Positions 52,701 to 61,700 of a stretch of 64,000 nucleotides of DNA are shown here, in pieces. The stretch comes from Anodontia alba. Taxonomy: Eukaryota; Mollusca; Bivalvia; Lucinida; Lucinidae. The DNA lies in the NCBI GenBank assembly GCA_964016985.1, contig OZ024825.1, positions 7,315,056 to 7,379,055 of the forward strand, written 5' to 3'. The position numbers were made by a program, and so were the translations under genes. Every line of letters starts with the position of its first letter. The stretch's first letter is position 1. The notes under the pieces were generated by a model, which made no database searches, was not told where the DNA came from, and worked only from the letters and a program-made list of their open reading frames with translations.

Positions 52701-55700
52701 AAAGGATAAAAGATAAAGAAGCTTTATTTATAGTCTTTTTTTTTGTTTGGATGAACAATTAACATAAGCTCTGTAAAATTACTAAACCTCAACTAAATAA
52801 TCTATATACTAGCTACTTAATTTTCTACCAAGCTAAAGCTGGTGCACATCTTGTAGCCGTATAGACAGTAGCACCCTGGGGTTAAGTGACTTCCTCAAAG
52901 TTACACTAGAACTGACCAGAGGTTTGTCCTGTCATCCTGCATTTGGTGTCTGTGGCCTAATAGATGTGAAAAATGCCAGCCCTCAGCCAAAGGGCATTGA
53001 ATGAAATAAAGGGATTCCCTTATGATGGAGTCTCACTGATTCTTTTCTATATTCCAGGACTTAAACTTTGTTGAGGTGATAGAAGCTTTGTCGAAGAAAC
53101 TCAAAACTCACAAGTCATTCTACAATGTGTTCCCTATCACAACAGCCAAGGTTCCTATTGTGAAATTTATACACAGACCTACCCGACTCGAAGGGGACAT
53201 CAGCCTCTACAATATACTGGTAATTTCTTTAAGGGAAATAGATACACTTTCAAGGGAGATAACACTGTGAAAGTATTGTAATTGTCCCCTTCAAGAAAGG
53301 GGTTCACTCAGAAAAGGAAAGAATTTTTTTTCCCCTTTAGAGCAAAGTCTTTCCTTTTAGAGTGGACCCATTTTCAGAGAGTTTGGTGTGTAGAAAATTG
53401 GCCCCGAGGTTATAAAACTTTTTCATGCTCAACTCAACTGAGCATGAAATTTCACTTGGTCATAAAGATAGAAATACCAAAAAAATTAAAACTTTTTTTC
53501 ATGCTTAACTCAGCTGAACTTGAATATAGTATAGAAGATGTCACAAAGGGAATTAACCCTTGTCATGCTGAATAAATTCAGATGCCATGCCCACTTCTAA
53601 TTTTCAGACAGTCAGATTACTTGATCCGGATTGTTGCTATAAATTCACATACTTAATGGCAAACAGTGCAGATCCAACTGATCTGGATCTACACTGTGTG
53701 CAAAGGCAGGTTATATCCAGGTTCAGCAGGACAATGGTTAAATGAAGTGTCCAATATATTTCACTGAATGAACAGTGGTAATAGACATATGTGGAAATTT
53801 TCTACATTTTGCATTAGCCTCAACACAAAATGTAGAAATTATCTTTTTATACCCCGCCACGTGATAGTCCATGTATCTGTCCGGGCAGACACCAAGTACA
53901 TTCCAAGGTTAGCGTTTCTATTGATGTCTGTTTATTCTGTCATTGTTGGGTTAAATTAGCTTTGTGGGGTTAAAAAATTGGTGTTGTGGGGTTAAAACGA
54001 TCAAAGAAAGATCAAAGGGATAACCTCACAATGTCCGTCCTGTAAGTACATCCGTCCGTCTGTAAGTTGTTCGTCCGTCCATCCATCCATATTTCGTTTC
54101 CAGATGATAACTTGAGTAAACATCAATGGATAGTCACCAAACTTAGTGTGTGCATTGATATTGTGGAGATCTGGTTTGGGATTGCTAATGTGCAAATTTT
54201 GTCAAATTTTGACAAAGTTATCTGCCCGAAACATGCACCTATTTTGTTTCCAGACGATAACTTGAGTAAATGTCAAAGGCTTTTAACCAAACTTGGTACA
54301 TGCATTGGAATTAAGGAGGTCTGGTTCCGGATTGCTAATGGGCAAAGTTCATCAATGTTTGATGGAGTTATCTGCTGGCAACATGATAATGGCGGGGTAT
54401 TATTGTTTTATGTTTTTATTCTACATTTGAGTTGATATGATCTATGTAAAATATAGAAATGTAGAGAAATTTTTCATTAGTCTGTTTGGTTGTATTAGGT
54501 ATCCCCATCTAGGAGATACATGTATATTTTGTCACTTTCTCTGTCTATCTGTCCTTATAAGGCAAATCACAGTACTGTGAATTATGCTGACCAACTCCTC
54601 ATGACACAAAAATAACTATTATAAAGGTGACTAACATCCAAATATGGTGATATTTATTTCATATAGTCAAGTTAAAACATGACTGTCTGACCTATCAACG
54701 CAAAATGTAGAAAATTTTATATTTCTACATTTTTCATTGTAAGAGACCTTGCTTTAATACATAATAAAAAAGAAATTTTGTGTGTTTTAATGAAATATCG
54801 AATATATTTCTCTGAGAGAACAGCAGCAATAGATTCCAAAGCCACTCATGTGTGCTTGTTTTAATATAGTATAGATGTAAAGTAATTTGTTTGTTTTAAT
54901 GACATATCAAATATATTTCTTCGAGTCGGCAGCAACAGATAATACATCAGATATTAATCCAATGACGTCAGCTTGATTTTTTTCTATTAATCATTTTTAG
55001 CATTGTATTGGTTAAGTACTTTACCTTTATCACTCTCTGGGCTTATACAGCATAGTCAAAGTGCCAATATTTCTCTTATGTTTCCCAGAACATAGGCTTT
55101 GACATCTCATGCAAATTGTCTCCTTCGAAGACAATTTGCACGGAATGCCAAAGCCACTGTTCTGGGAAAAATAAGAAAAACTATTTCAAAATTTCATCTG
55201 TTTATCCAGTATGCTAAGTTTAGTGGTATGTACAATGAACAGAGATACCTTTTCTTTTCCATTGCAGGCCCAGCAGAATACAAAACTCCTGTATTGTTAT
55301 TCCTGCATTGATCCTAGAGTTGTAATACTAGGATATGCTATTAAAGTCTTTGCTAAGGTGAGTCTGTTATATTCCTGCATTGATCCTAGAGTGAGTCTGT
55401 TATATTCCTGCATTGATCCTAGAGTTGTGCTGCTATCAAAGTCTTTGCTAAGGTAAGTCTGTTATATTCCTGCATTGATCCTAGAGTTGTGGTACTGGGA
55501 TATGCTATTAAAGTCTTTGCTAAGGTGAGTCTGTTATATTTCTGCATTGATCCTAGAGTTGTGCTGCTATCAAAGTCTTTGCTAAGGTAAGTCTGTTATA
55601 TTCCTGCATTGACCCTAGAGTTGTGATACTGGGATATGCTATAAAAGTCTTTGCTAAGGTGAGTTTGTCATATTCCGGCATCGATCCTCGAGTTGTGGTA

Positions 55701-58700
55701 CTGGGATATGCTAATAAAGTCTTTGCTAAGGTGACTCTGTTATATTTGGCATTGATCCTAGAGTTGTGGTACTGGGATATGTTAATAAAGTCTTTGCTAA
55801 GGTGAGTCTGTTATATTTGGCATTGATCATAGGATTGTGATGCTATCAAAGTCTTTGCTAAAGTGAGTCTATATTATATTCCTGCATTGATCCTAGAATT
55901 GTGATATTGGGATATGCTATTAAAGTCTTTGCTAAGGTGAGTCTGTTAAATTCTTGCATTGACCATGGAGTTTTGATACTGGGATGTGTGATCAGTCTTT
56001 GCTAAGGTGTCTGTTTGATCTACAGCAATTCGTTTTTGATTGTGTTGAGCATACATCAATGGCTTGGCTTGTTTGACTGTTGGAATATTGATATTGTATG
56101 GCAGGTTAGAATATTTCTTTTTTCTATGACACACACACACACATACACACACACACACACAGACATTGGTTCTTACCACTATTCATGTATGTATCAGAAA
56201 AATTAGCCATTTAATGGTAAGATTCTCAGAATATTTTGTTGTTACAAAAAGGAATGAATTGCATTTAATATTTGTGATTTAAAATGTGATCAATAAAATA
56301 AAAAATGAAATGGATACATATTTTATAGTGCACAAATCTACCGATCCTTAGGATACACATTAAGGTATTGTCTATCTTGGATGATTACAGTAAATATGCC
56401 ATCTTGTGATTTGTATCAGGGAGTAACTACTTGCATCCCCATTGGTGTCATTGATATAACAGTTTCCTTCATCCACATCAAATGAAATTCATATAGACAT
56501 TTTAATATACAGTCAATGCTGGTTATCTCGAACCTCACGGGACCTGATAAAAACTTTCGAGTTATCAGTAGTATGGGATAACCAAAGTGAGACATCACAG
56601 GTATGATGGAGCCAACTGGTTGCCCTAATGTGCTTGGAAGGCACATGTATATGGTTATTATATAGTAAAAACATTTACATGTACTGCAAATTGCAATTTT
56701 TACCCATTGATTTTGGATGAGTAATGGTGGTCATGGAAGTAAAATGTCAATGAATACTGAAAAATTATAGCTTGCTCACGTGTTTTGTTGTCTTTTAATT
56801 CCTGTAAATTTGGGTTTCCGTATATGCTATAAATAAATTGAATGGTTTCTGCATGTGCATGCAACACTTACAAGGCTGTATGTCATGAACTAGTTTGGAT
56901 TATCTCCCCTTGCATAGAAAATAAATTGACTGGTTTCCACAAGTGAATGCAATGCTAACAAGGACAGATAGTGGTAGCTATATATTATGAACTACCATAA
57001 TAAACCAAAGTATTGGGGACAGATGGGCCTGAGTAAACAGTGTAGACCCAGATCAGATGCCACAAAAGAGAAAGATGTTTTAAAAAAAAATGTTTTTCAA
57101 GGAAACAAGGTAAAGCGTAGCACTTTACAGAACATAGATTCATACAGTTTCTAGCAAGTGTCAACACATTGAAGAATACAAGAGTCCATTTGAGCCAGCG
57201 CACAACAGAACCTACTAGAAGGCTGTGCAACAGATGAAGACTTAGATAGCCTGCATGTCTGCAGAGTCTTACCAGAGTCTTCATTGCTTACTTGGGCCTT
57301 TTCTGGGCTAACCAAAGAGCAGCAAGTAAAGATTCAGACCTAGCTAGCCAGCTGCACTGACTGATCTGAGTTGTTGCTTGTCGCACAGCTCTTCTTGTGG
57401 ATTCTGCCATGCTCTAGCTCATTTGTAGATTCAGTAGCTCATTATGGTAGAAAAGTTCATGTTTTAGCACACTCCAGAAGCAACTTCATGAATTTAAGTT
57501 TAGCACTTCACAGTGTGAACTGATTTTCAGTCTCTATCAACACAGTCTATATAAACACACAACCTAAAGAAGTTCATAATGAGTGATTGCCTTGCACGAT
57601 GTCTGCTTAGGTCAATCTTTGACACACACCTGTCTATATCCACAACAGATGAAGCCCTTTGGCAACATGTGGTTGTTACAAGGTCTCACACACTACAAAG
57701 GCCATCTCAGTGGTGGTTCTGTTTGAATAAGATCATACTGTTCTTTTTGAATGTCGTCATCATAGACATTAGTGGCTCATTCTCCTGATGGGATGATGTT
57801 TTGTACGATGCTTTCATCTGTTAGGTCATTACATGGTGACATCATATTGTCAGTGGCGACATACTCATCTGTCGTAATTTTGATGCCCATCAGTCTGACC
57901 AGTGTATGTCATCTAATGGATCTTTGTTGTGGATACTCTGGCTGACTTGGTCAGTGGGCTTGATCCCGGCTTTAACATAGCAGTTGGTGATTTTCTGTGA
58001 TCTGACACTTTGCCATGCTTGTCTTAGGAAGAAAGGGGTGTCTAGAAGTGTGATGGTAGGCTCGTCATTCTTGTCTTTAGCCAATCATTCCCAATCACAA
58101 GGCCCCTGTAATTATGTTTAAGGGTTCTGATGATGTCCTGGTCCATTGGCTGCTTTCTGCATTTTTGTGTTTGGAGTCAGGAAATGTAGAGTGACAGCCT
58201 GCAGAAAAAGGTAAGAGAAAAATCCAGGGAGTGCCACAATCACAAACCGCAGCCCTTCCCTGACACCAAAAGGAAAAGGAAACCGACAAATCCAAACAAG
58301 CACAAATCGAACAAATGTACTAAAAGCACTAAGATTAGCTCTCTCTTCCCAAGTGAGGTAATCGCAATACTAAAAGGACTGAAAAACACAAGAACAAAAT
58401 GACACATGGTAAGACATACAACAAATCGCCTCGTAGAATAAACCACAAAGCAACAAAGAGTAAGACTAACACCGGGACCTCCAACTTAGAACGGTCAGTA
58501 GAGTAAACCACCGGGGGGGGGGGGGGGGGGGGGGGTTTAAACCACTTTTACAGCTAGCTTTTACAGCAGTCCTTTAATCTTTGGGTGTGCCAGGCAGTTG
58601 TCAATGATGAGGGCTATGTAATATATCTAGGAACTGAAGATGATAGGCAACATTGCCAAAGTTTTGATACACAACATATACAAAGCTGAAATACAATAAA

Positions 58701-61700
58701 TATATAAGGGAAATATTCGGGACTTAGAAATCAGTATGACACAAGTGATAGGATCCAGATAACAAGAATCAACTGTATTGTATGTGAAATGTATTTTATT
58801 TTATTGTTAGCATTAAAATCAGTGAAAATAAAAGTGATATCAATCACTAGTGACTTGTTATCGTTTGTTGTTTGTGTTGAGTTTTTACGGTCCAGTCAAC
58901 CCAATGGAATCATGTCGAGCGTGGTCAGTTTACCTAACCACACGTTTACTGGGCAGGCTTAGTCCTCTAAGCGGTTAACCAGTATTGTGCACATTCTTTC
59001 GACAGAAACTGACAACTGCCCTTCTTGAATCAGCGGAAGGGAGAGAATTACCGTAGAAAATATTTCACGATCAATCTCCACGAAAGAATGTTGCCAATCT
59101 CGGCGGGTGTTGAACCAGCGACCTCCTGGTCTCCAGTCGGACGGCGCATCCAACTGAGCCATGGAGGCCGGTGACTTGTTATCGTATCATTTCACTAGTG
59201 ACTGATACATTTTATATTTTCACTCCTCGCTTTGGATGACTTAGGTTTTCTTCATTGTTTCAGAAGTGGATGTTACCTCCACTTCAGATTTTTGAACACC
59301 TTAACTTCTTTGTTTCTGAACTAAACAATCAAGTATTGGTATGCATTTTCTTAGTTAGAATTTAAGGAACAGTTTGGTACATGTATCAAGATTATTTTGA
59401 TTTGCCGAAACTTTTTGTTTTTGTCTCTCCGGAGTTTCTCATGTTAAGTACTGAACATATTTTGTCTGTTGAAGTTAAATATGATGTCAGAAACGTGCAT
59501 TGGCGTGTAAACAATAAAATAAAAAGAAAATATACTCTTTTTCAGTGAATACCATAAAAATTTTCATCTCATGTAATGAAAACATTCAAATTTTCACTCG
59601 TGCTTCACATTCGTGAAAATACTGATGTTTTCATTACACTCAATGACAATATTTATGGTATTCACAGCGAAAGAGTAAATATCCTCTATATATTGCAGAG
59701 GCTATCCTGTAAGGATTGCACACAGACATTTCTAGTTCCAATAAATACCAGTGGCAGAGTATCACACAGTGTTTTTCACTAATTTTGTACATAAAAGTTG
59801 CAGTTACAATAATCAGTAATCCCATGTGAAGATCGTACTGAAAAAAGCATTTGAGTTAGCTAGGGACATTTGTAAGTGATAGTTCCATCAGTTTCACTAA
59901 TTCTGTTTGTTGTATAATTCAGGTGTGTGATATTGGAGATGCATCAAGAGGAAGCCTGTCATCATATGCTTACATGTTATTGTTGTTTCACTACCTACAA
60001 CACACTAAACCACCTGTGATTCCTGTCTTACAAGAGGTTTGTATACATAGCTCTACATAAGAGGACTATCCAAATTAATATTTTTCTCCATAAAATATAT
60101 GTTGTTGTTATTTATTAGAAGTGCTGGGTCCACATATGAGTTTGAGAAACTTGAGATTTAATTCATAATAGTGTTAAACAATTTTTGTGATAGTTTTAGC
60201 TCACCTGAGCGGACGGCTCAGGGTGAACTATTTTGATGACCCTGTGTCCATTCTGCATCGGCCATTGTTAACAATTTCTTTAAGTGACATCTCCTCTTAA
60301 ACTACTGGACCAGTTTCCACCAAACTTTACAGAAATGTTTCACACATGGCCCTTTACCAAAATTTTTCATATTGTTCTCTGCTGAACAAGACGGCTGCCA
60401 GAGCTAAAAATGGAAAAAAAAAAAAAAAAAAAAAATCTTTATATACTGAAAAAGAAACGCAGGGTAGAGTTTTTTCCTTCTTATTTTAACCATTTTTTAT
60501 GGTGTTTACTATAGCCATACACTTTTACAGATTGTCCTGTGAATGTGAACCGCGGGTATACAAGTCTTTGGTCGATGTGCTATCTACCCAGTGTGTGAAA
60601 TCATTCAGCCGTGCACCACACAGTGCATTGCACGGACAATACGGAAAGCCAAAATTTCATGCAAAACAAGCATGTTTAAACCTTCAGCACAAGATTTCCT
60701 CACACGGTTTGGTACACTTCAACGATACACAACACTCTTCGATTCTTTTACCGATTTTTCTTTTCATTTTTACGCTGCTTTGAACTTTTTTTCAATCATG
60801 GTACGATTGACTGATGTTCAGAGGGGTAGGGCGATTGCGTTGCTGATGCAGGGTCAGAGGCAACAGCAAGTTGCCAATCATTTTGGGGATAACGTCTCAA
60901 CAATTGAACGTCTTATTAGACGTTTAAGGGAGACAGGGCATTTAGCAGACCGACCGCCGGCTGGGCGTCCACGCGTCACGTCGCGACGTCAAGACAGGAC
61001 AATCCGTCTGGCACATTTGCGGAATCGTCATCTCACTGCTACCGAAACTGCCCTTAATACAGTAGGTACGCATAATCGACAAATTTCTCCGAAGACTGTT
61101 GGAAGTCGATTGCGTGAGATTGGTCTTCGAGCTCGTCGTCCATACATTGGTCTGCCTCAGACCCAGGCACGTAGGTTGCGTCGTATGGCGTGGTTGACGG
61201 CGCATGCGCCCAGGCTATTCCCGATGAGGCAGTGGAGACGAGTTCTTTTTACGGACGAGTCTAGGTTCACTCTCTATCGCGCAGATGGTCGACGTCGTGT
61301 GTACCGACGTCGCGGAGAACGCTTTGCTGATGCCTGTGTTGTTGAACGGGATCAGTTTGGGGGTGGCTCAGTTATGGTCTGGGGAGGCATTGCTCATGGG
61401 ATAAAATCACAGTTGATTATTGTTGCGGGCAATATGACCGCAGTAAGGTAGAGGGATGAGATCTTGCGTCCTGTTGCAGTCCCGCTTGTGCAACAACGTA
61501 ATCTGATTCTGCAGCAGGACAATGCCCGACCACATGTTGCCCGAGTTTGTCAGGATTTCCTGGCAAACAATAACATCGCACCACTAGCATGGCCATTGTA
61601 CAGTCCAGATTTGACCCCAATAGAGCACATGTGGGATGAGCTGGACAGAAGGGTTAGGAAGCGCCGAAATCCCCCCACAACTCTCGCACAACTAAGGAAT

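Larger units (their letters stand above)
56510..58775. mobile_element. 2.3-kb element with pogo/Tigger-type ends, composite interior
   Basis: Left CAGTCAATGCTGGTTATCTC and right GATAACAAGAATCAACTG are inverted, imperfect, and flanked by TA (56508-56509, 58776-58777). No transposase frame is seen. The interior holds hairpin remnants (57030-57400), the 46490-type repeat on the minus strand (58118-58446) and a G run. The two ends could instead belong to separate elements. Confidence 0.5.

Noticed and set aside
57579..58084. Open frames on both strands that might be a captured gene in the pogo-like element
   Set aside because: No motif, no splice signals and weak length; they look like chance frames.
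60591..60797. Upstream extension of the transposase reading frame from 60591
   Set aside because: The family start motif (MVRLTDVQRGRA) lies at 60798. The extra 69 residues have no family match and overlap the 5' UTR of the element.
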